From positions 1 to 64,000 of the forward strand of contig MU832102.1 in the NCBI GenBank assembly GCA_029204225.1: a stretch of DNA of 64,000 nucleotides, in the 5' to 3' direction. The translations under genes and the position numbers were made by a program. The notes under the pieces are model-generated. The model worked only from the letters and a program-made list of their open reading frames with translations. It did no database searches and was not told the DNA's origin. Positions 23,311 through 47,212 of this stretch are shown here, piece after piece. Each line of letters opens with the position of its first letter. Positions within the stretch are counted from its first letter, which is position 1. The stretch comes from Diphasiastrum complanatum. Its lineage: Eukaryota > Streptophyta > Lycopodiopsida > Lycopodiales > Lycopodiaceae.

Positions 23311-24604
23311 TAGGATCGGAAGCGCCACAGTGAGCAGCAGAACATTCAAAATGAATGATTCATAGATGCACAATGAACAATACAATAGTGAGAATAAAAT
23401 TGCACTTTAATTAATATCAACAATGAGTACAATGCTTGAAGTAAAAACTTCAGCTGATCGTTGTGTGTGATAACACTGACGAAAGAAAAAATATCTCGTT
23501 GATTACAATTTTCAATAGTAACTATATATCAAAAGGAGTTTTCTGATGAAGATTCTAAGATTAGATATACTGAAAATGTCTATAACTAACTCGCATTGAA
23601 CATTATTAGCTATATTAATTACAACCGTCTTGTAATTGTAAATACATGTATTAGAGAAATCAGACTGGGTCAGATTCTCCATCGTATTTTGGTGCATCGA
23701 TACGTGGAATTCTGCGTTCTAGTCGTGGAGGAGTTAGATTGGAAGATTCAGCACAATCTCGAGACATAATGCAGAGTATGGAGTAGAGTAACAATACAGA
23801 TGATCAGGGCAGTACTATACTTGGCAAAAAAGACAAAAAAAGATAGTTTTCTTATAGAATGAAAGATTTTGGACAAAAAAATTGACTTTTGTGTTGTAAG
23901 AGAATTTGCGGATAGACTAAGAAATCGTGGAGAGACTGAGGAATCGAACTGCAGTATGCGTGAATTTTGACATGGAGTGCTTTTTGTCAAAATACTGATT
24001 TTTAAAAAAAAATTAAAAAAAATTTGCGGAGGGTGCAGAGAATCCGTGCTCACTGAGGACGATTTCGTAGGATGGCTGACGATTTCTAATACAGACGACA
24101 GAGAGAGGATATGGTGAAAAAGCTGACTTTTTGACAGAACACAGACAAAATCTCTAAGATAGAATTTGCGGAGCTGCTGGAGGACTGATCTTGACTAGAT
24201 CTAGTCTCAGGGAAGCCGATGAATTCTAAGACAAAGATTTGAGTGAAAATTAAGGGATTTGACAGTATATCAAGCTGTTTTCACATAATCTGAGCTGGTT
24301 CAAAATTCGTGGAGGTGATAAAATGAAAAATCAGGGTCTGTTATGGTTGCAGACAGACCGTTGAATTCTGATATACCTATTTGGTTGGAAAAAATGTCAC
24401 TTGAGTCACTTCTTTTCAAAGAAAATGCCCAAGTTGACACTTTTATTGCTTCCCCCCGGCTTGATAGGTTGCTCCGCAGCTCGTGTAGGACCTGGAGAGA
24501 AGACTCGTGATGTGGTTGGAAGGTAAAAAGCAAGAAAGCAAGCACACAAACACGGAGGTGAAAAAACAAAAGAAAAAAAAGCTAGGTAGAAAAAAGTTCA
24601 AAAA
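23311..24604 (-). mobile_element. Inserted gypsy leader, minus strand (non-coding)
   Basis: 1.3 kb without a recognisable domain between a broken copia gag and a gypsy-type primer site. Its position downstream of the minus-strand primer site makes it the leader or remnant interior of that element. Confidence 0.4.
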
Positions 24605-24620
24605 GCGGCAACGACGCCAA
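24605..24620 (-). promoter_or_regulatory. Gypsy-type primer site (minus)
   Basis: On the minus strand the sequence after the LTR end CCAACA reads TTGGCGTCGTTGCCGC, close to the leader that follows LTRs of plant Tat/Athila-type gypsy elements (TTGGCGCCGTTGCCGG as I recall it). Confidence 0.5.
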
Positions 24621-25415
24621 TGTTGGAAGTAAATATGGTTTATGCGTTGGCTAGATCTACTCACGATGTGGTGTAGTATAGAAAGGATCGTCCACCTTTT
24701 AAGTTCCTACCAAAAGCTTCAAACGAAAATAGTTAACGAAAATGAATGCACTAAGGCTTGCCAACTAGTGCCCAAAGCGGAAATGAAACTATCTAAAAAC
24801 AATAAGTAACCAATCTTTGCTAAGGCTTACCCTACTAGCAAGATTACTAAACTAGATCCTAAATTAACACCCACAAGGGAAAGAGAATGGTAGATTGTGG
24901 CTAACTAATAATCAATCAAATAAATACATGCCACAACCGATGAGAAGGAGGCAAGAGGAGGCCCGAGCACCTTCCCAAAGAGAACACAAATGAAATAGAG
25001 AGATAGTCTCAAAAATAGAGAGCTTGATAGCTTAATCTCAAAAGTGTTGTGTACATGGCAAATACCTCTCCTTTTATAGCAAGGAGGGTCTTCCATAAGT
25101 ATTCACTAACTTATAGGATTAATTTAAAGCTAGCCATTCTAGAACTCCTAGCTTAGGACTTAGAACTTTAAAAGTTTCTAACTTGAAACTTAAGATAACT
25201 TGAGACAAATATTTCTAAGCTTAAGTTTCTTAAGTCTAAGTTCTAATCCTAAGTTTAAATTATTTTATTATTTTAAGCTTCTGACATGGACTTACAAAAC
25301 ACATGCCATAGTAGAAGTTTATTGGCAAATACTCATACGTGGTCTTACAAAACACATGTCACAAAGTTTTATTTCTTTATTTATATTTTCTCTATGTTTG
25401 CACAGTCGCTAACAG
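24621..25415 (-). repeat. Gypsy LTR, minus strand
   Basis: Bounded at 24621 by TGTTGGAAGT (CA end on the minus strand) next to the primer site, with a minus-strand TATA-like box GCTATAAAAGGAGAG near 25072. The outer end is near 25415, just before copia integrase resumes at 25430. No second LTR copy found. Confidence 0.45.
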
Positions 25416-25429
25416 ACTCACCGACCTAG

Positions 25430-26140
25430 AGGAAGATCAAAGCACTATGCACAGATGGGGGGGGGAATCTATCTACACAGAGTTTTAAAGAATTTTGCAA
25501 GGCCAACAGAATACATCAACAATTCACAACGAGCTACTCACCTCAGTCCAATGGTGTAGCTGAAAAAAAGAATTGGACACTCATCGAAAGTGTCAAGAGC
25601 ATGCTGGCCCATGCCTCTCTTCCAAAGAAATTTTGGACTGAAGATGTTACTACAGCCGCCTACCTACAAAATTAATTCATCACCAAAGCCCTAAATGGCA
25701 AGACACCTTATGAGGTGTGGACAAGATCGAAACCATCACTTAAAAATATTAGAGTGTTTGATTGCATTGTTTATGCTCAGATCCCTGAAGATCTTAGGAA
25801 GAAGTTGGACAATACAAGCAGAAAATCGATTTTCATTGGCTACTCTTCAGATCACAAGGCATATAAGCTCTACAATCTGGACATAGAAAAAGCATTCACG
25901 AGTAGAGATGTCATCATTCTGGAGGACAAATTTTTTGATCACAAGGAAAAAGCTGTAGAAATTTCTGACCCAAGGGTCAAACATCAAAATTTTGACCCAG
26001 GGGTTGAACAGCCAAATTCCGACCCAAGGGTCAAAAATAAGAAAATTAATACAAACTCAAAATCTGAGTCTGAATAGCAGAGGATCAAAATTCAGCCAAG
26101 AGGATCGAATTGACCCAAAGAGCCTCCATCTAGATTTATG
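25430..26140 (+). pseudogene. Copia integrase C-terminal half
   Basis: ALCTDGGGES (with a run of nine G) gives the Asp region, a frameshift follows, then QQFTTSYSPQSNGVAEKKNWT holds the catalytic Glu. KFWTEDVTTAAYLQN is followed by a stop, then TPYEVWTRSKP, IFIGYSSDHKAYKLYN and SRDVIILED, the normal copia order. The following spacer repeats DPRV/DPGV units (DPRVKHQNFDPGVEQPNSDP) and stops at 26074. The N-terminal integrase part is missing because of the gypsy insertion upstream. Confidence 0.75.
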
Positions 26141-26149
26141 GATGATGTA

Positions 26150-27880
26150 GTTTGCTACTTTGTGTAGGAACCAAATACAATTTCAGAGGTAATGTCTACA
26201 CTTGATGTTGAACATTGGAAGCAACAATGGACACAGAATTCGATTTCCTGATGGAGAATCGATGTGGACAGTCATTGAACTGCCAAAGGATGGAAATCCA
26301 ATTCCATGCAAATGGATATTCAAGGCGAAGTATGATGCTGAAGGCAGACTAAATCGATGCAAAGCCAAGCCGGTCGCCAAAAGCTATTCCCAGATTTTAG
26401 ATTTGGACTATCTCGAGACCTTCAGCCCAATTTTCAAGCATGCTTTGATCTGTCTATTACTCTTCTGTGCAGCTGCAGCAGATCTCAGAGTCCATCAAAT
26501 GGATGTCTAGACTGCATTTCTCAACGAGACCATTGAAGAGAAAAATTTTATGTCACAGGCAGAAGGATATGAACCGAGGAGTAACCAACACTTTGTATGC
26601 AAAATTCACAAGACACTCTATGGGTTGAAATAGTTACCTAAAGTCTGGTTCCAGAAAATAAATGCATTTCTTATTAAGAATGGTTTTATTCCAAACTCAG
26701 TAGATTTGAATGTCTACTTCAAATCTGTATCGAATTTCTTCATCATCATCACTCTCTATGCTGATGATACTCTATTATTCAGTAACAATCTGAATCTGAT
26801 GAAGGATACCAAAAATGGTTTTATTTCAAGCTCAACAGATTCAAATGTTTACTTCAAATCTGTATCATATTTTCTCATCTTCATCACTCTCTATGTTGAT
26901 GATACTCTATTATTCAGTAACAATCTGAATCTGATGAAGGATACCAAATGCATGCTGGCCAAGGAGTACAAAATGACTGATATGAGTTCAACCCACTATT
27001 GTCCCAAAATCAAAATTTTTCGAATTCGACCCAACAGACTGATATTCATCAGCCAGGAAAGATATCCCACAAACGTGCTGACAAAGTATGGATTGGCCAA
27101 CTACAAACCAAGTTACTTTCCACGCAACCCTGGACTAAAGTTGTTAAAGGAACAATCTCCTCAAACCAAGGAAGAGAAGGAGGAAATGAAGAAATATCCA
27201 TTTCATTCCATCATCGGCTCATTGATGTATGCAATGATTTGCGCTCGACCCGACATTGCATATTCAATCAGTTCACTCAACCAATTCCTATCAACTCCAA
27301 GCTTAGCCCATTGGAAAGCACTTACAAAGGTCATGAAGTACATCCAAGCAACCAAACATCTCAGCATCTGTTATGGAGGCAGTCAATCTCCCAATATTTT
27401 AGAAGGATACACAAATGCATATTGGGTAGGGATATTGATACCAAAAGATAAATTTCTGGATTTGTATTTTTATACAATCAAGGCCCGATCTCTTGGAACA
27501 GTCGAAAACAGACCTCAGTAGTATTATCATCAACCGAATCAGAATATATTGTTGCCACGAGTGCTACCAAGGAGACAATTTGGCTGGGACACCCGCTAGT
27601 AGAAATCGACCTTGCACAGTTACATCTATCGACCATTTTCTATGACAACCAAAGCACCATAGCACTCTCTCTAATCCAAGATTTCATTCTTGAAGCAAAC
27701 ATATCGAAATCATGTATCACTACCTAAGAGAGAAAGTGAAAAGCAAGGAGGTATCACTAGTTTATTGCAGGACAGATCTGATGATAGCAGATTATTTCAC
27801 AAAGGCTCTTTTCAAAGACCATCATCTCATATGCAATGAAAAGTTAAATATGAAAATCAAAGCTTTCCAAGATCCACATT
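26150..27880 (+). pseudogene. Copia reverse transcriptase-RNase H with duplicated YxDD block
   Basis: RT begins WTVIELPKDGNPIPCKWIFKAK, then LETFSPIFKHALI and VHQMDV, a stop at 26508, TAFLNETIEE, YGLK and another stop near 26631. The long frame 26706-27521 contains the active-site strand twice: TLYADDTLLFSNNLNLMKDTK, then a second copy with YVDD. It continues with IIGSLMYAMICARPDIAYSIS and the start of RNase H. RNase H proper (LSSTESEYI, FYDNQSTIAL, ADYFTKAL) is split by frameshifts to 27880. The related copia at 58.9-61.1 kb has a single YVDD block, so the duplication is specific to this copy. Confidence 0.85.
26679..26948 (+). repeat. 135-bp in-frame tandem duplication in RT
   Basis: 26679-26813 and 26814-26948 are 135 bp each (45 codons). 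I count 13 mismatches, all in the first 82 bp; the last 53 bp are identical. Each unit encodes one YxDD. Confidence 0.9.
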
Positions 27881-28220
27881 AAGGGAGAGTATTGAAATTC
27901 GATGCTCAGTCTCAAATCCATTCATTAATGGGCATCCTAAAAATTGTACAAAATCAAGAAAAGAAAAGGCTCGAATTTCTGAGTAGAAGGTCAAAAAATT
28001 CAATATCAGATTTTTTTCGACCCAAGCCTTCTCCGACCCAATGTAACTATTGTCAAAAACAAAAAAATTTGACCCTGGATCGGATCGGATCGAGCGAAAA
28101 TTATTCTGACATCTTCGACCCTGGATCGGGTCAAATTGGGTATGATTTATCTGACCCTAAAAAATCCAATCCTATACATATTTTTTGACCCAATGTACCT
28201 TTTTTGATCCTTTGTATAAA
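27880..28220 (+). repeat. Copia PPT and 3' LTR fragment
   Basis: AAGGGAGAG follows the RNase H tail, and the LTR appears to start TATTGAAATTCG at about 27889. The LTR is rich in GACCC words (GACCCAAGCC, GACCCAATG, GACCCTGGATCGG twice, GACCCTAA). It is cut at about 28220 by gypsy gag. Confidence 0.45.
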
Positions 28221-28224
28221 TTTG

Positions 28225-28750
28225 ATATAAGCATTCCCCATGGTTTTCTATGGAACAACCAAAGAGTGGTATCTTAACCTCGAAACTCCTGATCTTGCCT
28301 CTTAGACCACTCTCAAAGACACCCTCATAAAGCATTTCAAACCATCCAAACTGACTCAGAGTCCATTTATCCAAATTACCCATATCAAGATGCGTCATGA
28401 CGAGTCTGTTTGAAACTACATTGAGTGCTTTAAACATCTCAACGTCAAATGTGTTGACGATTATGATCAACTTAAAGACGTGATGACTGATGCTATCCGT
28501 GAAGAAGATGAAGGTTCCGATGATGACTTTGACCATTGTGAAAAGAAATCTAAAAATCCTGACTGTCTTAATCACCCGAAGTCTGAAAATGTTGCCCAAT
28601 CTTTTGAACTTCTACATCAAATGGAAACCTGGCAAAAAGCTCAACAATCTCATATGGATAAACTCACTGCCGATTTCCAAACCGCCATGAAACAGACTGT
28701 TAAAAAATCTTTTCCAGCACGAGAAAATCCACTAACACCACCACCATGAT
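28225..28750 (+). pseudogene. Ty3/gypsy gag
   Basis: Reads MVFYGTTKEWYLNLETPDLAS, a stop, then TLIKHFKP and IKMRHDESV, the retrotransposon gag fold, with another stop. The open part 28480-28749 has DAIREEDEGSDDDFDHCEKK and a coiled region ending PARENPL. It matches the fragment at 1-360. The zinc knuckle is missing from this copy. Confidence 0.7.
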
Positions 28751-28753
28751 GAG

Positions 28754-29116
28754 TTGTCCGAGACGCCATTACACCTCACCAATCCACTCAATGAACGGGG
28801 CAACATCCAAATCCCAGCTACCCATCGCCAATCTCGCAAAGTCCTAGCTGTTCTCGACGATGACTCATGTGTCAATATCATTTCCACATCCCTCATGCTA
28901 GAATGGAATCAGAGAGACAAGCTTACCAAACCCACTTGTCAGCTTAGGATGGTTGATCGAAGTGTGGTTCGACCTACCGGTTTCCTTCCGCAAGTGCCGA
29001 TCAAACTAGGAGGTCTAAAGCTTTCTATGGATCTAGTAGTACTTGATATTCTCAATAATGCCTATTCCTATGAGCTACTACTTGGTCATGGCATGGCTCA
29101 CCAATTCAGTGTTTGA
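28754..29116 (+). pseudogene. Ty3/gypsy aspartic protease
   Basis: A 120-codon frame reads VLAVLDDDSCVNIIS, where the catalytic D-S/T/D-G triad has Asp in place of Gly, then LGGLKLSMDLVVLDI and LLLGHGMAHQ near the flap and C-terminal motifs. The Gly change likely disables it. It lies directly between gag and RT as expected. Confidence 0.65.
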
Positions 29117-29196
29117 GCCATACCAGTCCAGCCATGAAAAAGGTCATTATATTAAATCTACTGATATTATAAACTAGAGTCATAGTCTAGCTACCC

Positions 29197-30930
29197 TTGA
29201 CCGATCATGAACAATTACCTGATCTTGATACACCTATCATTAATATCAATTTTATTGATATTCTTCCACACAATGATAAGTTGTTAAATGTTACATGGCT
29301 ACCTACTGATAAACCAGAAGATTTTTTCGTAGATGATGACAATGTCTTACGAATTCAGAGTTGCTCAGGAGATTCAAACATTTCTGATATTCAAATCCTC
29401 AACTACATGGAGGCCCTTCCACTTAAGGCCTTTCCGCAACAATCATCCAAAGTGGAACCAATCGTCCAAGTTACGATCGAAAAACATGATACTAAGCTAT
29501 ACCGGGTCAAACGACCAAACTATCCTTGGGACCTCTGTGAGGAGGAAACAATTTTTCAAAATCGAAGACGAAATCCTCCATGATGTGCCATCACTTCCTC
29601 ATCCGCACACCTTACAACCTCCGAAGCCACAACCACGTGGCCATACCATGAAGGAAAAGATGAAGAAACCTCTTCAAATTCAACCACCTGGCGACCTTAC
29701 CACTATTAGGGAAGTTCCTGAGATTGCTTCCGTTTCTACACCAACCCCTGAACCTTCCAAATCACCATCCCGGCAGTTGAAAGACAAGACCTCTCTCGAA
29801 TCTCCAGCCCATGATGTGCCTGCATATTTTAAGGACTATACGATCGAGGATGTAACCATCCAATTACCCAAAGCTCAACATGAGCCAAAAAATGGTAATT
29901 CGTCCTACGAAGGCCCTGCCCGAACCATCACTCTTTCCTTGAACGAGCCACACGAAAGTAACGAATATATTGTCCACGTCGGGGCTCATCTCAATCGCGA
30001 GCATCTTTGCGTGGTCCTATAAAGACATGAAAGGCATCTCACCCCAGGTAGCTGTGCATCATATTCCGCTTAAACCGGGTGCAAGGCCAACTGCTAGTCG
30101 TCCCTACAGATGCAATCCGATCTATAAGGCCAAGATCAAAGAAGAACTACAATGTCTCTTAGATGCAGGATTCATCTATGAAATTGAGCATACTGAGTGG
30201 GTCTCCCCAATCGTCATCGTTACTAAGAAAAATGGAAAACTCCGCATCTGTGTTGATTTTAAGAAACTTAATGCCATTATAGAACGTGACCATATTCCAC
30301 TACATCTTAGAAAATCTAGCAGGAGATGAGGCTTACTCCTTCTTAGATGGCTTTAGCGGATACAATATGATCCAAATTGTTGAAGAAGATTAACATAAAA
30401 TCGGTTTTGCCACAAAATGGGGAGCCTTCTGTTGGAAAGTCATGCTTTTTGGTCTCTATAATGCTCCTAGCGCCTTCCAATGTGTTATGCAAGCTGCCTT
30501 TTCTCAGCAAATGGGTGACACCCTAGAAGTTTACTTGGATGATTTAGGTGCACAATCAAAAGAATCACGACATCTGTTTGTGCTTGAGAAAATTTTTATC
30601 CAATGTCAACGATTCAACATCTCCCTAAACCCTGAAAAATGTCAGATCTGGGTAACACATGGTATTGTGTTAGGACATATCATTTCAAAAAATGTCATCG
30701 CAACTAACCCAGACAAGATCCTGATCATTCAAAATCTACCCGAACCCCGTACCATCCGCGAAGTGTATTCCTTCCTTGCCCACGCAAACTACTATCGGTG
30801 CTTTATTCTAGACTTCGCTAATAAAGCACGATTAATCCATAAAGTAGTTGTTGTCCCCAAATGGACTGATGAACAACGCGTCACATTCAATCAACTAAAA
30901 GAAGCCCTTACCAATGCACCTATGAAGTGT
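29197..30930 (+). pseudogene. Ty3/gypsy spacer and reverse transcriptase (truncated)
   Basis: After a proline-rich linker (29600-29960), RT opens with VAVHHIPLKPGARP, then EELQCLLDAGFIYEIEHTEW, SPIVIVTKKNGKLRICVDFK and a frameshift near 30310. 30315-30440 encodes YSFLDGFSGYNMIQI with a stop near 30392. 30442-30930 has MLFGLYNAPSAFQ, the intact catalytic VYLDDLG, NPEKCQIWVTHGIVLGHIIS and the thumb. It ends before RNase H, and no integrase follows. With the gag at 28225 this is one 5'-complete, 3'-truncated element. Confidence 0.8.
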
Positions 30931-33150
30931 AGGACAAGGTTATTCACCCCTACTCTAGGATTAGAACACTCTAAATTGATATTATTTTTCTTTTATGATT
31001 GAAGGTTTGTTTTTGAGGTTGCCCTTAAATAGACTTGATTATACCCTTGTTTTTCCCTTGGAAGGAAAAAGGGCCTTTGGCCTGACATTAAAACTTGCAA
31101 GTTACAACCTTGGCCATCTCCTCTAGGAGCTAATCATTAGTTTTAGTAGAGCAAAAACATGAGTCTCACAAAGGACATTCAAGAATGCTCACAAATAAGT
31201 GGCTTGTTGGTTGAGGGCTTCCTCACCTTAAAGCCACAAGTAATATAGCCTTGTTTCTTATCACCACATGGACATCACAAGAGGACATTATAAGGTCACA
31301 TATCGAATTAACATTTCTAGATAAATACTAGCGATGAGAGCCTGCAAGTCTGCGGGGGGAAGGCGTTTTGGGCGGGTGGGCAAAGGGGAGGGTTAAAAAT
31401 TTGATAAATGGAGAGTTTTTTTTTCAGGCTGCCTGTGGGGCAGCGCGTCCACTGTCCGAGAAAAAAAACATAAAGGAAAATCTCAAAAAAAAGGGTCCTA
31501 GGCAGCGCTCATGCTGCCCATCACAGCGCGAGCGTTGCTCGCTGTCCGAGAACACTAAAATTTTATTTAAAATAGATTTTTAAAAGTACATAATATAAAT
31601 TAATTCCAGGTGTAGCATAAAGTCCTCGCTTGAAGTTTGACGTCCACTCCTTGAGAGTTTCATGAAATTTGAGGATGGTTCAGATGGCATGAAAATCCCA
31701 TAAGGCTTTACTATTGCATGAAGATTGCAATGATTATGTTTAACTACTGGCTTACGTTAAAAACCCCTTTCGAATTTTGATACATGATTAGCCATTGCAT
31801 CGGGTGAGCTTGGCAACAGTTAGATCATATTCAAATTCTGATAAAACCAAAATGCCAAAAAACTTAAGAGTTCAGATCACATAGATCATATGATTCATTG
31901 GTGTGAAATCATATGATCACATAGATCGTCTGCAAATGCTATTAAAATGTTAACTTATGCATGGTTACGTCCAAATCCTAAAATCTTTTCATTTTAGCTA
32001 ATGAACTATTAGAATTAGAAATGAATTATTTGACAAACCACTAATGAACTTGCCCTAGGCTACCACCACTAGGAATGCTCTAAAGCTTGGAAACTTTTCA
32101 ACATTACAAGTGGACTGGCCAACCTAATGAAAGGGAAATTAGGCAATCTCATATCCAAATTATAAGAAGTACTTCTTTCTAAAATTCAATTTGATTGCTC
32201 TCTCCTAGAAGGGTGCACTTAATTGTTGTTTGGAGCTTGGGTTTAATCTAATGTTTTGGCTCCTACCAAAAGACAAAACAAAACAATCTCCTAGGTCTTT
32301 TCAACTAAACAAAAGTGTGCCAAGGAGAGTATCTTGGAATATGAAAGGCATAGGCTTCCCTTCCAATGAAGAATTATATATAATTTTGATAGCATTCAAT
32401 CTAGATTCTGATTCTCATGTGCTAGTTCATATTTTACCTTCCAAATAAAATGTTGCATAATTTTTCAAGTAATTAAAACATCTTCACCTTTTAAATGAAG
32501 TTGAAGGACATCTATTAAGACTGGCCGTCATGTGGTATTTAATGCAATTCTCTTGCCTGTCTTTCAAAGGCATTGAGAGCCTGCAATTTTCCTTGAAAGG
32601 GCATTGCAATCTTGGCGTTAAGGTTCGGTATTGGGGAGTCGAGCCGGGGGACCTCGGACCAGGCCCACAGCCCACGACTCTAAATTTCCAGTATAGTATT
32701 TATTTGGAAAAAAATAATATCATAAAATAAAAGCACAGCGCACCGGTCATAGAAATCATTATCGAAAATTCGGAAATTAATATACAAGTACGTCACGAGC
32801 AGGCCGTGTGCCGCAAACTTACCCGCCACCAAGCCTCCATGTGGGAAGGACCGGTTTTGCGGGGAAGTCCGCCCGCATCCGGCGGACCTGACACCGAAAC
32901 GGACCTGATCCTTCTAGGGACCAGGGCCTTTTCCACCTCCGTCTCCCAGGCAGACCGAGGGTTGCGGCCCTGTCTCCCGGATCCCCTCCCAAGCCCCATT
33001 CTCGGCGATATTAAAATTTGGGTGATTTAATTTTATTGTTATTATTTTGGAGATTTTCAATAGATGCGTGTAATGAGACGCATATTGTAGTTTCTTGCAA
33101 ATAAAAAAATAGCGAAAAAGTAAAATAAGGCTTTGCTCTTTATGAGGCGA
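30931..33150. other. Non-coding, with a GC-rich block
   Basis: 30940-32620 is AT-rich without genes; 31430-31560 repeats GCAGCGC and CTGTCCGAGAA. 32620-33010 is strikingly GC-rich for this window (CCGCCCGCATCCGGCGG) and holds one TGTCTC at 32971. The block could mark the edge of the ARF promoter domain. Confidence 0.4.
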
Positions 33151-33199
33151 CGACCCTTAATGACACGAGGACTTCTCACTCTACTGCTCCGATGTCAGC

Positions 33200-33550
33200 C
33201 ACGTGCTGAAAAAACACATCTAAGAAGCCACGTGGCGATCTTAAGACGGCTCGCCATATCCAACAGTGGAGCGATGAAACTGCCATTTTTATTTTGCAAG
33301 CATAACACGGCTCAAAAAGTAAAATTGGATGACACATGACACCTTGTGATAATAGTTTTTTTAGGCTAGAAGATTACATGTGTGCCACGTGTACAGATGA
33401 TAGCACGTGGCAAGATCTGAATGATGACTGTGTCAGGAGAAGTTTCTCGTTACATTTAGTTGCACTGGGAATCTATCTCGCCCGAGCCTCGGATGTGCGC
33501 CACGTTTCGGTGCACACTGGCTATTGACACGTGGCAATATCTGAACGAGT
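33200..33550 (+). promoter_or_regulatory. Cluster of five CACGTG G-boxes upstream of ARF
   Basis: Perfect CACGTG at 33200-33205, 33229-33234, 33386-33391, 33404-33409 and 33528-33533. Three extend to CACGTGGC, the ABRE-like G-box bound by bZIP and some bHLH factors. Two share CACGTGGCAAKATCTGAAYGA-like context (33404 and 33528), so a two-site module looks duplicated (33382-33425 and 33497-33550). The cluster lies about 820-1,150 bp before the predicted ARF start codon. Promoter use is inferred. Confidence 0.55.
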
Positions 33551-34355
33551 ACGAGAATGGACGGTAGAGAGCTAACGATCTGTAGCGTTCTGAAAAAACT
33601 TATGGGAGTAGGGAGACAAGGGCTATCTGTTTTGCTGTTTTTCTGTCTGTCTGCTCGAAGGCGGAAAGAAAAGGTTCGAGGGTTAGACTCTCTCGCGTTT
33701 GCTCGTATCTATGGTGGCGATGGCGGGCAGACGATGATGGCGATGATGATGAGGAGCAAATGTGGACGTGCCAGATTCAGATCCAGAGGCGCTGACGCTG
33801 AGGATGGCGTGTCGCGATTGGCCATAGATTCTTGTGCCGTATTGTGAGAGCTTCTGAGCTGGATCTAAGCTGCCCTGGGGTTTGTGGACGTGTCCCCTAG
33901 GTTGGAGAATGGTGACGGTTTTTGGTGTGGCTGATGAAATCTGGCCATGGTGACTTGTGAGTTGTATTTGGTGTTTTTGCCAGGCTGTTCTAAAACAAGG
34001 AGATGTGATAATACTAATGTTTTAAAGGCCTGGTGTTCATGGTGACTAATTCTATGCGGTTTTCGGCTTCAGATTCAGCCAGCAATGCCTTTTTAACTGT
34101 GGTTTTTTCTGTCTCTTGAACCCCTTCCTGGGTAGATTCGTTGAAAAGCAAGCAAGCAAGAGGCTGTTGGAGTGGTGTAGTTTCTCCAACAGCTCATTCA
34201 GAGGGAAGTTGCATGTGGAAGCGAGAGTCAAGCATAGATTTCGGCGGGGGTTTGGACGTGCAGGGCACTGCAGGCTCTTCTTAAACAAAGAACAATATAT
34301 TGTGATGATATTAATTCTATAGGTCTGAAAGAGCTATAATATGTGATATATTGAC
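33551..34355 (+). promoter_or_regulatory. ARF promoter / 5' leader region
   Basis: The transcription start cannot be fixed. Candidate auxin response elements TGTCTC occur at 34110-34115 and, reversed, at 33613-33618. A 96-codon open frame (33557-33847) and shorter upstream ATGs would be upstream ORFs if this is leader; long leaders with uORFs are common in ARF genes. I see no protein family in that frame. Confidence 0.35.
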
Positions 34356-46591
<12,236 letters not shown>

Positions 46592-46966
46592 ACCATTTCT
46601 CTGCGGATAATCATTTCTCCAAGTCCCGTAATTTGTACTGGTGTGGAGGCGAATATTGAGACCGTTAATCACCTCTATATATTAGCCTGAAACTTGTCTT
46701 TCATTGGGGTTTCTTTTTTAGCATCACAGGTATAGGCTTCTGGAAATTTGAGGATGGAGTGTATAGGTGTGACAAGCCATAAAGGCACCAGACGATAAAT
46801 ATGTATCATATCATCTCAGGTGTCACATTTGGATGTATATATGGTCCTGGCGGAAGATTTTGACCATGGATGCAGCATGTCCAAGTCTCTGATCCTGGTA
46901 CCTTCACCTTTATTTGGCCTTCGAAAGGCTCTTTACGACTTTGTTGTCAGAAGTACTGTTCTTCCC
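46592..46966 (+). other. ARF 3' flank / probable 3' UTR
   Basis: No further coding. I see no unambiguous polyadenylation signal to end the transcript. Confidence 0.4.
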
Positions 46967-47212
46967 CAGGCAACAAATCCAATGATAAGCTCGGCTCTTG
47001 TTGATATGATTCCTCAGTGGTTTCACTGGTAATGGAATTCTTGCAAAGATTTGTATGATTATCCATATGATCTAAATTCTGTGGCTTCTCAGGCAGCAAA
47101 TCCAATGATAAGCTCGGATCTTGTTGATATGATTCCTCAGTGGTTTCACTGGTTATGGAATTCTTGCAAAGATTTGTATGATTATCCATATGATCTAAAT
47201 TTTGTGGCTTCT
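46967..47212. repeat. 123-bp tandem duplication downstream of ARF
   Basis: 46967-47089 and 47090-47212 differ at a handful of bases. Each begins CAGGCA after a pyrimidine-rich stretch, so each includes a splice-acceptor-like site. 123 is 41 codons, and the minus strand stays open through both units (46947-47189). Confidence 0.95.

Noticed and set aside
32640..33010. GC-rich block as an rRNA or tRNA fragment
   Set aside because: No stretch matches rRNA or tRNA features that I can recognise.
33557..33847. 96-codon frame upstream of ARF as a separate gene
   Set aside because: No recognisable domain; more likely leader or promoter sequence.
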